Shown: piece after piece, positions 30,473-39,031 of the stretch
How positions within the stretch are numbered: the stretch's first letter is position 1
How the letters are laid out: each line of letters starts with the position of its first letter
NCBI RefSeq assembly: GCF_001613505.1
Contig: NZ_BDCM01000003.1
Span: 434,001 to 498,000 of the forward strand
Direction: 5' to 3'
DNA length: 64,000 bases
DNA from: Nocardia mikamii NBRC 108933
Lineage (GTDB): Bacteria; Actinomycetota; Actinomycetes; Mycobacteriales; Mycobacteriaceae
Notes under the pieces: model-generated
Seen by the model: the letters and a program-made list of their open reading frames with translations, nothing else
What the model was told of the DNA's origin: nothing
The model's database searches: none
Position numbers and translations under genes: made by a program

Positions 30473-30858
30473 CCGGCCACCTCCGGGGTCGGTACGTCTC
30501 GCCGCCGGGTGGCCACCACGCGGACATCGGCGAAGGCGTGCGGAATCGGCGCCGAGGGCTTGTGCACCACCACCTCCGCGGCGACGACGCGCTCGTCGCG
30601 CATCACATCGTCGGCGATCTCGGCGGCGACGGTCTCGATCAGATTGCGCGGCGGACCGGAGACGATCGCGACCGCGCGTTGCGCCAGCTCACCGTAGTCG
30701 ACGGTGGCCGACAGCTCATCGGTCGCGGCCGCCTTCGCGAAATCCAGCCAGAGTGTGATGTCGACCAGGAATTCCTGGCCGTCGCGGCGCTCGAAGTCGA
30801 AGCAGCCGTGGTGACCGTAGGCGCGCAGGCCGCGCAGCTCGATGCGATCGGTACTCAC
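30469..30858 (-). CDS. folB: Dihydroneopterin aldolase
   Basis: FolB cleaves dihydroneopterin to hydroxymethyl-dihydropterin and glycolaldehyde. The 129-residue protein has [21 protein letters not shown] divided around the conserved GxHG turn, the catalytic Lys in [13 protein letters not shown] and the [11 protein letters not shown] helix. The GTG start 30858 overlaps the folP stop by four bases (GTGA). The longer open frame upstream lies inside folP and is rejected. Both flanking overlaps indicate translational coupling through folP-folB-folK. Confidence 0.95.
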   Translation of the reverse strand: MSTDRIELRGLRAYGHHGCFDFERRDGQEFLVDITLWLDFAKAAATDELSATVDYGELAQRAVAIVSGPPRNLIETVAAEIADDVMRDERVVAAEVVVHKPSAPIPHAFADVRVVATRRRDVPTPEVAG

Positions 30859-31754
30859 TCGCTCCCCTGATGGTGTGAACCGGATTCGGCGGCCCGCCGC
30901 TCTGTTGATTCGGCGGCCCGCCGCCAGGCATCCGCGACGGCGATGGCGTCGAGCGACGACCGCACATCGTGCACTCGCACGCCCCACGCGCCGTGCTGGG
31001 CGGCCAGGGCCGAGATGGTGGCGGTGGCGACCTCACGCCCGTCGGGCGGACGCGGTCCGGACTCGTCGGCCAGCAGCGAACCCAGGAAACGCTTGCGGGA
31101 GGCGCCGACCAGAATCGGCAACCCCTGGGCAGTCAGTTCCGGTAGTGCGCCCAGCAGGGCCCAGTTGTGCTCGGCGTTCTTGGCGAAGCCGAGGCCCGGG
31201 TCCAGGACGAGCCGGCTCGGATGCACGCCGGCCGCCATGGCCAGATCCACCTGCGCCGAGAGTTCGGCCAGCACTTCGCCCACGACATCGTCGTAATGGT
31301 CGGCCGGGCCGATGTGGCGATGGTCGGCATTCGCCCGCCAGTGCATCAGAATCCACGGAATCTCCGCGGCGGCAACGACTTTCACCATCTCGGCATCCGC
31401 GCGACCACCGGAGACATCGTTGACCACGCTCACTCCGACGTCGATCGCGGCGGCCGCGACACTCGCCCGCATGGTGTCCACGCTGGTCGGCACGCCGGCC
31501 TCCACCAGGCCGCGAATCACCGGGACCACCCGCTGGGCCTCGGTCTCGGGATCGATGCGAACGGCACCCGGGCGGGTGGATTCACCGCCCACATCGATGA
31601 TGTCGGCGCCCGCCTCGTACAGCCGCACCCCGTGAGCGACCGCGACCGCCGGATCGAGATAGCGGCCACCGTCGGAGAAGGAGTCGCTGGTGACGTTCAC
31701 CACGCCCATCACCACGCACGAGCGCCCGTCCCGAGGAGTGATCACTGCGCTCAT
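30855..31754 (-). CDS. folP: Dihydropteroate synthase
   Basis: FolP joins hydroxymethyl-dihydropterin pyrophosphate to p-aminobenzoate and is the sulfonamide target. The 299-residue TIM barrel has loop 1 [15 protein letters not shown], loop 2 [17 protein letters not shown], the [14 protein letters not shown] block and the GASRKRFLG loop. These are features of functional FolP1, in contrast to the divergent actinobacterial FolP2. It is the second gene of the folE-folP-folB-folK operon, ten bases after folE. Confidence 0.97.
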   Translation of the reverse strand: MSAVITPRDGRSCVVMGVVNVTSDSFSDGGRYLDPAVAVAHGVRLYEAGADIIDVGGESTRPGAVRIDPETEAQRVVPVIRGLVEAGVPTSVDTMRASVAAAAIDVGVSVVNDVSGGRADAEMVKVVAAAEIPWILMHWRANADHRHIGPADHYDDVVGEVLAELSAQVDLAMAAGVHPSRLVLDPGLGFAKNAEHNWALLGALPELTAQGLPILVGASRKRFLGSLLADESGPRPPDGREVATATISALAAQHGAWGVRVHDVRSSLDAIAVADAWRRAAESTERRAAESGSHHQGSE

Positions 31755-31764
31755 GGGCGATCGC

Positions 31765-32436
31765 TCATTTGCGCAGGATCAGGTCGAGGGCCTCGGCGCG
31801 CGAGGAGGCGTTGGTCTGCAGCAGGCCCCGCACCGCGGAGGTGGTGGTGCTCGCGCCCGGCTTGCGGATACCGCGCATCGCCATGCACAGATGCTCGGCC
31901 TCGACCACCACGATGGCGCCGCGCGGATCCAGTTTCCGCATCACCGCGTCGGCGATCTGGCTGGTCAGTCGCTCCTGGACCTGCGGCCGCTTGGCGTACA
32001 GGTCCACCAGGCGGGCCAGTTTGGACAGACCGGTGACCCGCCCCTGCGGACCCGGGATGTACCCGACGTGCGCGACCCCGTGGAAGGACACCAGGTGGTG
32101 TTCGCAGGTCGAATACATCGGTATGTCACGCACGAGCACCAATTCCTGATGCCCTTCGTCGAAGGTGGTGTTCAGCACCGAATCCGGTTCCACGTACAGG
32201 CCCGCGAACATTTCGAGATAGGCGCGCGCGACCCGGGCCGGGGTATCGATCAGCCCGGGACGGTCGGGGTCTTCCCCGACCGCGACCAGCAGCTCCCGCA
32301 CCGCGGCCTCGGCCCGCTTCTGATCGAAGGTCCGACCGGTACCCAGCGCGATCGGCGCCGGTGCCTCCGCAACCACGGCGGCACCCGCGCCCGACGCCGA
32401 CTCGGACCCGGCGGGAGCGCTGTTGTTGGCCGACAT
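31765..32436 (-). CDS. folE: GTP cyclohydrolase I
   Basis: FolE converts GTP to dihydroneopterin triphosphate, opening folate synthesis. The 223-residue protein has an Ala/Ser-rich N-terminal tail of about 40 residues. The catalytic domain follows, with the zinc ligands in [13 protein letters not shown] and the distal Cys in EHLCMAMRG, along with [20 protein letters not shown] in two family blocks. ATG 32436 is preceded by GGAGG eleven bases upstream. It is the first gene of the fol operon, 75 bases after ftsH. Confidence 0.97.
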   Translation of the reverse strand: MSANNSAPAGSESASGAGAAVVAEAPAPIALGTGRTFDQKRAEAAVRELLVAVGEDPDRPGLIDTPARVARAYLEMFAGLYVEPDSVLNTTFDEGHQELVLVRDIPMYSTCEHHLVSFHGVAHVGYIPGPQGRVTGLSKLARLVDLYAKRPQVQERLTSQIADAVMRKLDPRGAIVVVEAEHLCMAMRGIRKPGASTTTSAVRGLLQTNASSRAEALDLILRK

Positions 32437-32511
32437 ACGAGGACACCTCCACAATCACGTAAATCAACGCGCCGACAGCGCGGTTCGACCGTCGAGCCTA
32501 ATCGCAGCCGG

Positions 32512-34902
32512 TCAGCGGTGGCTGTTCGGTCCGTCCCAATCGCCGTGATCCTGGGTGCCGTTCTGCGTCGAACTCTCCTGATCTCCGGACCACTCGGGCC
32601 GGCGATGACCACCGCCGTAGCGCTGAGGCTCGCCATATCCCTGGGATCCGCCGCCGTAGCCGCCGCCGTACTCCGGCTGCTGCGACGAACCGCCCGCGGA
32701 CGAATCCTCCTGCGGCGGCCAGCCCGGAGCCGACCAGCCGGCGGGAGCGCCGTAATCCGGCCGGGAGCCGTGCGTACCCTGCCGCGGCGGATATCCCGGG
32801 CCATTCGCGGGCCGCGGGTAGTTACCGGGCTGCGGGGCCGGATAGCCGTAGCCGGGGGTCGGAGCCGGGGCCGGGTTGCGATGGCCCTCCTGCGGATAGC
32901 CGTTGGCCGGCACCGGCTGTGGAGCGGGCTGGCTCGGCTTGCGGGTCTCGGCCTCCTCCGGCCACGGTTCGCCGCGTTCGGCGGCGAGTTCGCGCGGGGT
33001 CTTCACCGGCGGCCGGTCCGAGGGCACCCGTTCACCGAAATCGTTGAAGGCGGTGATGCGCGGCCGCTTGTCGACGGTGGCGAGCACCTGTTCGAGATCC
33101 TTGCGGTGCAGGGTCTCGCGTTCCAGCAGCGCACTGGCCAGCGCGTCGAGCTCGTCGCGATATTCGTTGAGGATCGCCCATGCCTCGGTGTGCGCGGCCT
33201 CGATGAGGTTGCGCACCTCCTCGTCGATCTCGCGGGCAACCTCGTGCGAGTAGTCCGAGCCGGTGCCCATCGTGCGGCCCAGGAACGGGTCGCCCTGTTC
33301 CTGCCCGTAGCGCACCGCGCCCAGCCGGGCACTCATGCCGTATTCGGTGACCATCGCACGCGCGATCTTGGTCGCCTGGTCGATATCGGACGAGGCGCCG
33401 GTGGTCGGCTCGTGGAAGACCAGCTCCTCGGCCGCGCGGCCACCCATCGCCATCACCAGGCGCGCGATCATCTCCGACCGGGTCATCAGGCCCTTGTCGT
33501 CCTCGGGCACGGTCATGGCGTGGCCGCCGGTACGACCGCGGGCCAGGATGGTGACCTTGTAGACGGGCTCGATATCGGGCATCGCCCACGCGGCCAGGGT
33601 GTGACCACCCTCGTGGTAGGCGGTGATCTTCTTCTCGTGTTCGCTGATGATCCGGCTCTTGCGACGCGGACCGCCGATCACCCGGTCGACCGATTCCTCC
33701 AGGGCCGGTCCCGTGATGACGTTGCCGTGCTCACGCGCGGTGAGCAGCGCCGCCTCGTTGATCACATTGGCCAGATCCGCACCCGACATGCCGACGGTGC
33801 GCTTGGCGAGGCCGTCCAGATCGGCATCGGGCGCGATCGGCTTGCCCTGCGAATGCACCCGCAGAATCGCGCGACGACCGGCGAGGTCCGGATTGCCGAC
33901 CGGGATCTGGCGGTCGAAGCGGCCCGGGCGCAGCAGCGCCGGGTCCAGGATGTCGGGCCGGTTGGTGGCCGCGATGATGATGACGCCGGTGCGGTCGCCG
34001 AAACCGTCCATCTCGACCAGCAACTGGTTCAGCGTCTGCTCCCGCTCGTCGTGACCACCGCCGAGGCCGGCGCCGCGCTGGCGGCCGACCGCGTCGATCT
34101 CGTCGACGAAGATGATGCAGGGGCTGTTCTGCTTGGCCTGGTCGAACAGGTCGCGCACGCGCGAGGCGCCGACACCGACGAACATCTCGACGAAGTCGGA
34201 ACCGGAGATGGTGAAGAACGGCACCCCGGCCTCGCCCGCGACCGCGCGGGCCAGCAGCGTCTTACCGGTTCCGGGCGGACCGTAGAGCAGCACGCCCTTG
34301 GGGATCTTGGCGCCCAGCGCCTGGTAGCGAGCCGGATTCTGCAGGAAGTCCTTGATCTCGTAGAGCTCTTCGACGGCCTCGTCGGCGCCGGCCACATCGG
34401 CGAATGTGGTCTTCGGCATATCCTTCGACAGCTGTTTGGCCTTGGATTTACCGAAGCCCATCATGCCGCCGCGGCCACCGCCCTGCATGCGGGCCATCAC
34501 GAAGACGAACAGGCCCAGCAGAATCACCATCGGCAGCACGAACAGCAGTACCTGGGTGAACCAGGAGTCCTGTTTGACCGCGGTGTTGTACGGCGCGCCG
34601 GACTGCTGCACATCGCGCAGGATCTGCGCGGAGACCTCGCTGCCGCCGGGGTACTTGGCCATGATCTGGCTCTGCCCGCCGGTCGCGTCGTTGCCCTGTT
34701 TCAGGGTGATGCGCAGCTGCTGTTCTTTGTCATCGATCTGGACCTGCTTGACGTTCTGCTTGTCGGCAAGCTGGGTGAGCGCCACCGAGGTATCGACGTT
34801 CTTCCAGCCGCGCGTGTCGTTGCTGAAGTAGCTGACCAGATAGATCACGAGCAGGATGCCCGCGACTATGGCCAGGTTGCGAAACACTGTCTTGCGGTTC
34901 AT
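32512..34902 (-). CDS. ftsH: ATP-dependent zinc metalloprotease FtsH
   Basis: FtsH is a membrane-anchored AAA+ protease that degrades damaged membrane and regulatory proteins. The 796-residue protein has membrane segments at about 8-26 and 114-137 with an external domain between. The AAA+ domain has Walker A GPPGTGKT (208-215), Walker B IIFVDEID and a second region of homology at RPGRFDRQ. The protease domain has HEGGH (430-434). After about residue 640 it carries a long Pro/Gly/Tyr/Gln-rich low-complexity tail. It is followed by folE, as in mycobacteria. Confidence 0.97.
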   Translation of the reverse strand: MNRKTVFRNLAIVAGILLVIYLVSYFSNDTRGWKNVDTSVALTQLADKQNVKQVQIDDKEQQLRITLKQGNDATGGQSQIMAKYPGGSEVSAQILRDVQQSGAPYNTAVKQDSWFTQVLLFVLPMVILLGLFVFVMARMQGGGRGGMMGFGKSKAKQLSKDMPKTTFADVAGADEAVEELYEIKDFLQNPARYQALGAKIPKGVLLYGPPGTGKTLLARAVAGEAGVPFFTISGSDFVEMFVGVGASRVRDLFDQAKQNSPCIIFVDEIDAVGRQRGAGLGGGHDEREQTLNQLLVEMDGFGDRTGVIIIAATNRPDILDPALLRPGRFDRQIPVGNPDLAGRRAILRVHSQGKPIAPDADLDGLAKRTVGMSGADLANVINEAALLTAREHGNVITGPALEESVDRVIGGPRRKSRIISEHEKKITAYHEGGHTLAAWAMPDIEPVYKVTILARGRTGGHAMTVPEDDKGLMTRSEMIARLVMAMGGRAAEELVFHEPTTGASSDIDQATKIARAMVTEYGMSARLGAVRYGQEQGDPFLGRTMGTGSDYSHEVAREIDEEVRNLIEAAHTEAWAILNEYRDELDALASALLERETLHRKDLEQVLATVDKRPRITAFNDFGERVPSDRPPVKTPRELAAERGEPWPEEAETRKPSQPAPQPVPANGYPQEGHRNPAPAPTPGYGYPAPQPGNYPRPANGPGYPPRQGTHGSRPDYGAPAGWSAPGWPPQEDSSAGGSSQQPEYGGGYGGGSQGYGEPQRYGGGHRRPEWSGDQESSTQNGTQDHGDWDGPNSHR

Positions 34903-35213
34903 AGAGCGTCGGCCGGCGGGCCAGTCCTTTCCGGTGTTTCCGGTGTATGCCTACTATGCGTCGGGCGGGGCCGTATCCATACCGGCACCGACCGGGTCGG
35001 GCAGAACGGATGCGGACAAGCCACGTTACCGCGTACGGTCTACTCGATACATCGCGCAGTTCGGCAGCTGATGCAGTTCAACAGGTAAACGGTCGGAGAA
35101 CGCTGGTGGTTCCCGACCTATCGGGCGATCACCTCGCGGTGTCCGTCCAAGTGGTCCCAATCATGGCATGCACGACCTATTGTGAGCGACAACACAGGAC
35201 GAACGCAGGGGGT
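34903..35213. other. Divergent ftsH / hypothetical gene intergenic region
   Basis: This is 311 bases without a credible gene. It must hold the ftsH promoter and the promoter of the gene at 35214. TATTGT at about 35178-35183 is a plausible -10 for the latter. Short repeated TCCGGTGT motifs occur at about 34929-34943. I see no strong operator or riboswitch. Confidence 0.4.
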
Positions 35214-36137
35214 ATGGACATAGTCGAGCTACGGACACCCACAGCGATACTGCGCCACGGCGGCGGGCGACTCCAGGTTCTGCGGCCGGGCACCGATGGC
35301 GAGCGGGTGCTCGACGTTCCGGTGTCGGACCTGCTGAAGGTCCGGCTGAACCGGCGCGCCGACGACGCCGTCGTGATCGAGATCTACCTGCGTTATCCCA
35401 GTCCGGTCCTCACCGGCGTCCCGGCCGACCGCACCCCGCTCCCGGTGCTGATCGCCGAACACGACGTGCCGGCCGCGACCGTGATCGTGGAACGGATCAA
35501 CTCCCAGATCGTGGCCACCCAGCGCATCGATATGTCGGCGCCCGATCTGGTGCCACCCGCCCCGGTCTGGGGTAAGACCGGCCCGACCCGCGCCGACGTG
35601 GACCGCGCGGTCCGGCGGATGGCGCCGCGGCGGGAGACCCGCTCGGCCGCCGGAGTACTGCACACGATGGTCACCCCCGACGAGTTCATGTTGGAGACGG
35701 CGATGGTCACCGCGGTCCCGCCGGCCGGACGCGGGCGCGGACTGCTGGCCGTCACCACCGCGCGGGTGCTGCTGCTCTCGATCGGTTCCACCCCGCGCTA
35801 CGCACACGAGATGCCGGTCTCGGCGCTGATCTCGGCCGAGGTCGGCAAGGGTTCGGGCGACGAGCCGGGTGGCGATTACGGCATCGACCTCACCGACGGC
35901 AACACGACGCTGAGTTTTCTGGGGACCGACCGGGCCGATACCGATCGGATCGTCGGCGCGGTGAACTTCGCGATTCAGCGAGAATCCGCCGACGGCGCCG
36001 TGGCGCCGCCGGATCCGGGCGTGGCACAGCTGTATTCGGAGTGGGAACTGCTGGTCGAGCGGCATTCGCTGGCGATGGTGGACGATGCGCAGTTCCAGCG
36101 TTACGGCCGCGGGATCCTGCGCTCGCTCCCCGACTGA
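35214..36137 (+). CDS. Hypothetical protein, possible tandem PH-like domains
   Basis: I do not recognise a characterised family for this 307-residue protein. It has no signal peptide or membrane segment. Two similar-looking beta-rich segments (about 5-105 and 135-240) each contain hydrophobic alternating strands, for example RLQVLRPG and GLLAVTTARVLLLSI. They could be PH-like folds. The C-terminus is helical and contains SEWELLVERHSLAMVDDAQF, a motif seen near the end of some actinobacterial short-chain regulators. ATG 35214 has GCAGGGGG upstream, and the open frame before it is non-coding. It is divergent from ftsH. Confidence 0.7.
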   Translation: MDIVELRTPTAILRHGGGRLQVLRPGTDGERVLDVPVSDLLKVRLNRRADDAVVIEIYLRYPSPVLTGVPADRTPLPVLIAEHDVPAATVIVERINSQIVATQRIDMSAPDLVPPAPVWGKTGPTRADVDRAVRRMAPRRETRSAAGVLHTMVTPDEFMLETAMVTAVPPAGRGRGLLAVTTARVLLLSIGSTPRYAHEMPVSALISAEVGKGSGDEPGGDYGIDLTDGNTTLSFLGTDRADTDRIVGAVNFAIQRESADGAVAPPDPGVAQLYSEWELLVERHSLAMVDDAQFQRYGRGILRSLPD

Positions 36138-36143
36138 GGCGCG

Positions 36144-36965
36144 CTACTCCCCCTGAAGTGCGATGCGCCGCCACGGACTGGTCGGCCGCATCCATAGTCG
36201 GACCAGTTCGAGCCGGCGATCGGTGCCGCCGGACTTGAGCACGGCCATGTCCTCACAGGCCTGCCAGTAGGTCCAGCCGGTGAGATAGGCGTCGCCGAAC
36301 TGCCGCCAGTTGCGGTAACGCTTCTGCGCCGGCGGCAGCGCGCGCATCACATAATCCCAGGCCGTATCGGCCTCGAGGTAGCCCGCGGTGAAGGCCATCC
36401 GCGCCACCGCCACCACCCGGGCCAGATCCCAGGCCTGGATGTCGGCGGGCAGCGGCTGCACCAGATGGCCGGTCAGATCGAGTTTGATCGCCTGGGACCA
36501 GATGTCGTAGTCGCGAACCAGCGCCTCCGGGTTGTCCATTCCCCGAAACGCCCCGACCTGCCGCAGAAAGGCGCGATGCCGATCGGCGCGCTCGCCGAAG
36601 CGGTCCCGTTCGGGCGAATGGAGGGCCGCGTTCACCAGCGGATGGACCAGCGCGTACAGCGGGGCGTGCATCCCGTCGAGCAGCTGTTCCATCGACGCCA
36701 TCGCCTCGGTCCCGTCGGTGATACCCCAGGCCCCGGTCAGAGTGTCGATGGCCAGTTCGCGGCGGTCGCCGAGCGGATGTTCTCGTTCGGGTCCCAGCAG
36801 CAGGGCATCGTGGAAGGCGTCCCAGCGGGCGGAGTAGAACGCCCCCAGGGACAGCGCGCGCAGTTCGTCGTCGGAAACCTGAGCGCCGGACCAGTGGTCG
36901 TCCTCGCGCTCGTCCAGTTCCGGATAGGGGAATGTGGTCAGGGTCGGCATGTCGCGGGCAGCCAT
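36144..36965 (-). CDS. DUF1266 domain protein
   Basis: This soluble 273-residue protein has an N-terminal helical half and a C-terminal DUF1266 domain. The domain has AWDLARVVAVARMAFTAGYLEADTAWDYV, shown here as one region around 180-210, then WRQFGDAYLTGWTYW. It is rich in Trp and Asp/Glu. The function is unknown. DUF1266 proteins often occur near polymorphic-toxin or secretion loci, but no such partner is seen here. The start is ATG 36965, and ATG 36950 is possible. Confidence 0.78.
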   Translation of the reverse strand: MAARDMPTLTTFPYPELDEREDDHWSGAQVSDDELRALSLGAFYSARWDAFHDALLLGPEREHPLGDRRELAIDTLTGAWGITDGTEAMASMEQLLDGMHAPLYALVHPLVNAALHSPERDRFGERADRHRAFLRQVGAFRGMDNPEALVRDYDIWSQAIKLDLTGHLVQPLPADIQAWDLARVVAVARMAFTAGYLEADTAWDYVMRALPPAQKRYRNWRQFGDAYLTGWTYWQACEDMAVLKSGGTDRRLELVRLWMRPTSPWRRIALQGE

Positions 36966-37149
36966 GGTTCCGATTGTGTCGCATCCGCCATCCGGGGGTT
37001 CGGTTATCTCCCGATGCCGTGTCGACTGTGACCCGGAAAGCCGGATTCCGGCGCTTCTGGACATACCGCCGCAGTCCGATACACACATTTTTCACATTTG
37101 CCGTTTCATCGGGCGCCGTAAGCCCCTGCCTAGGGCTACTCTCGGCGCC

Positions 37150-37401
37150 ATGGGTAGCAACATCACCGTGCTGCGCGGGCTCGAACCCCGCGCCACCGAG
37201 CAGGAAATCTTCGCTGCCGCACAGGAATACGTGCGGAAGGTGGGTGGCCTGACCGGTCTGTCGTATGTCACGAAACCGGCGTTCGACAAGGCGGTGGCCG
37301 CGGTGGCCGCGGCGACGACGACGCTGCTGGCCGAACTGCCCGACCATCCGGTGACCGCGGCCGCGGAACCGCCGCTGCGCGCGACCGGCGACCGCGTCTG
37401 A
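37150..37401 (+). CDS. DUF2277 family protein
   Basis: This 83-residue cytosolic protein has NITVLRGLEPRATEQEIFAAAQEYVRKVGG arranged as two short helices, followed by an Ala-rich helix with TTLLAEL. This matches the small DUF2277 family found across actinobacteria. No function is known. It starts at ATG 37150. It is convergent with the PucR-type regulator and ends five bases before that gene's stop. Confidence 0.8.
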   Translation: MGSNITVLRGLEPRATEQEIFAAAQEYVRKVGGLTGLSYVTKPAFDKAVAAVAAATTTLLAELPDHPVTAAAEPPLRATGDRV

Positions 37402-37405
37402 GCGC

Positions 37406-38827
37406 TCACACCCCGTAGACCGCGACGCATTCCAGCGCCAGCTCGAGCCGCAGGCCGCATTCCTCGATGCGACGCCCGAGTGTTTCCTCGATGCGCTGAA
37501 TGCGGTAGCGGACCGTGTTCTTGTGCACGCCCAGGCGCGCCGCCGCGCCCTCCGGGCTGCGGTGACAGCGCAGATAGGCGAGCAGCGTCTCGCGCAGCCG
37601 CGCCGAATTCGCATCCGGCGCGGCCAGCGGTCCGAGTTCCCGCCGGATCAGCGCGCGCATCGCCGCGACGTCCGCGCCGGCCAGATAGGCGGGTTCGACC
37701 CGCGCGTACGGCAGCACCCGGCCGAGATCGACGGCCGCCCGCTCGGCCACCTGCCTGGCCGCGATCGCATCGCGATGGCTCTGCCGGAACCCCGCCACAC
37801 CCGTCGCGGACGACCCCAGCGTGAGGCGTATCGGCGCGGCGACGATATCGGCGGCGACCGCGGCGACCGCCTCGGCATCGGCCGCGAGCCACGCCCACAG
37901 CGCCGCCGATCCCGCCGGGACGGTGAGGACGCCGACCCCGCCGAGCGCGCCGGCCAGCCGCGTGGCCGTCCGCTCCAGCCGCCCGAGTTCGTCGCTGCCG
38001 GCCGCCAGCCGGTCGTCCGCGATGGGTGTGGCGGGGTCGCCCGCGGCGCCGTCGTTTCCGGCGATACCGTCGCCCAGCGGTCCGGTCCCGGTGTCCGGGC
38101 CTTCCCGCCGGCCGTCGCCCGGGCCGGGGAGGTCGAAACGGTTCCCGGCACCGGCGAACCCGTCCGCCGGGGTGGCCAGGAGCGTCCCGGCACCGCGCGC
38201 AGCGGAATCGGTCCACAGCACGATCGCGACCTGGCGTTGCGCGAGACGGAATCCCAGCCGCGCCGAGGCGTGGTCCGCGTCGACGTCCTCCCCCGACAGC
38301 AAGGTCCGCACGATCTCGGTGCGCTGGTTGAGCGCCGCGCGCAGGCCGCGCTCCCGCTCCTGCATATAGGTGTCGGTCAGCGCCTCGACGGAGGTGTTCA
38401 CCCAGCGAGTGGAGCGTTCGAACAGCCGGATCAGCGCCGAGCGCTCGAACTGCTCGGGCAGCCGGCGCTCGTCGATCACCTCGGTCATGTAGTCGATCGC
38501 GGCCTCCTGGCCGGCGTGGTAGACGCGCAGCAACAGCCGCAGGTCGTAGCCGCGGCGGGCCAGCGTGCGAGCGAAGGCGTGCGCCTGTTCGGGGACCGCG
38601 TACTCCATCGCGTCCTGGGTCAGACCGCTGAGGACGGCCAGGGCGTGTGCCCGGGTGCTGGATTCCAGATCGCGGCGCAGATCGCGGTCGGCCAGCTCCT
38701 GCACGCGGCCGATGATCTGCGCGTCGAGCCGCGCCACCATCTGTTCGAGGGTCTCGCCGCGCAGTGTCTCGGCGACGAAATCGGCCATCCACTGCCGGAC
38801 CGCCACATCGGACGGGGCTGTCGCCAT
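37406..38827 (-). CDS. PucR-family transcriptional regulator
   Basis: This 473-residue regulator has an N-terminal helical sensor domain (about 10-170) and a variable Gly/Asp/Pro-rich insert (about 215-265). A GGDEF-like fold (about 275-385) precedes the C-terminal PucR helix-turn-helix, with LLAYLRCHRSPEGAAARLGVHKNTVRYRIQRIEETLG as the DNA-binding region. ATG 38827 has GAGGGG upstream. It is divergent from an aldehyde dehydrogenase/SDR operon, and an inverted repeat lies between them. Direct control of that operon is a reasonable inference. Confidence 0.87.
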   Translation of the reverse strand: MATAPSDVAVRQWMADFVAETLRGETLEQMVARLDAQIIGRVQELADRDLRRDLESSTRAHALAVLSGLTQDAMEYAVPEQAHAFARTLARRGYDLRLLLRVYHAGQEAAIDYMTEVIDERRLPEQFERSALIRLFERSTRWVNTSVEALTDTYMQERERGLRAALNQRTEIVRTLLSGEDVDADHASARLGFRLAQRQVAIVLWTDSAARGAGTLLATPADGFAGAGNRFDLPGPGDGRREGPDTGTGPLGDGIAGNDGAAGDPATPIADDRLAAGSDELGRLERTATRLAGALGGVGVLTVPAGSAALWAWLAADAEAVAAVAADIVAAPIRLTLGSSATGVAGFRQSHRDAIAARQVAERAAVDLGRVLPYARVEPAYLAGADVAAMRALIRRELGPLAAPDANSARLRETLLAYLRCHRSPEGAAARLGVHKNTVRYRIQRIEETLGRRIEECGLRLELALECVAVYGV

Positions 38828-38948
38828 CACCGATTCCCCTCGTTCACCCGATCTCGTTTCGCAGCACGCCGGCGGACGCTGAATTTTTGTGCTCCGGTGC
38901 CAAATTCCGGTCGATACCTTGACCGCAAAGACCAAGCAGCGCGCGAAT

Positions 38949-38989
38949 CATTGTGACACGATCATAGATCAGTGAAGTGATTCACAATG
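38949..38989. promoter_or_regulatory. Inverted repeat between PucR and aldehyde dehydrogenase
   Basis: Perfect 8-base arms CATTGTGA (38949-38956) and TCACAATG (38982-38989) flank 25 bases that contain further partial symmetry (ATCATAGATCA, GTGAAGTGA). It lies in the only shared regulatory region of the divergent pair. It is a candidate operator for the PucR protein. Confidence 0.5.
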
Positions 38990-39031
38990 TCAACCGTTCG
39001 CAGCGCAGCGCACGTGGGGAGAGACAGCATC

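Noticed and set aside
31690..35088. A continuous plus-strand open frame of more than 1100 codons opposite folE and ftsH
   Set aside because: It is exactly antisense to two strongly conserved genes. Its product is repetitive His/Arg/Asp-rich sequence without any family motif, as expected from high-GC antisense frames.
35180..35198. Lac-operator-like TTGTGAGCGACAACA before the gene at 35214
   Set aside because: Only short 4-base arms match, there is no LacI-family gene nearby, and the resemblance is most likely chance.
36253..37614. A long minus-strand open frame across the DUF1266 and DUF2277 genes
   Set aside because: It overlaps two better-supported genes in other frames and its composition (Arg/Gly/Ala/Pro) is typical of out-of-frame translation.
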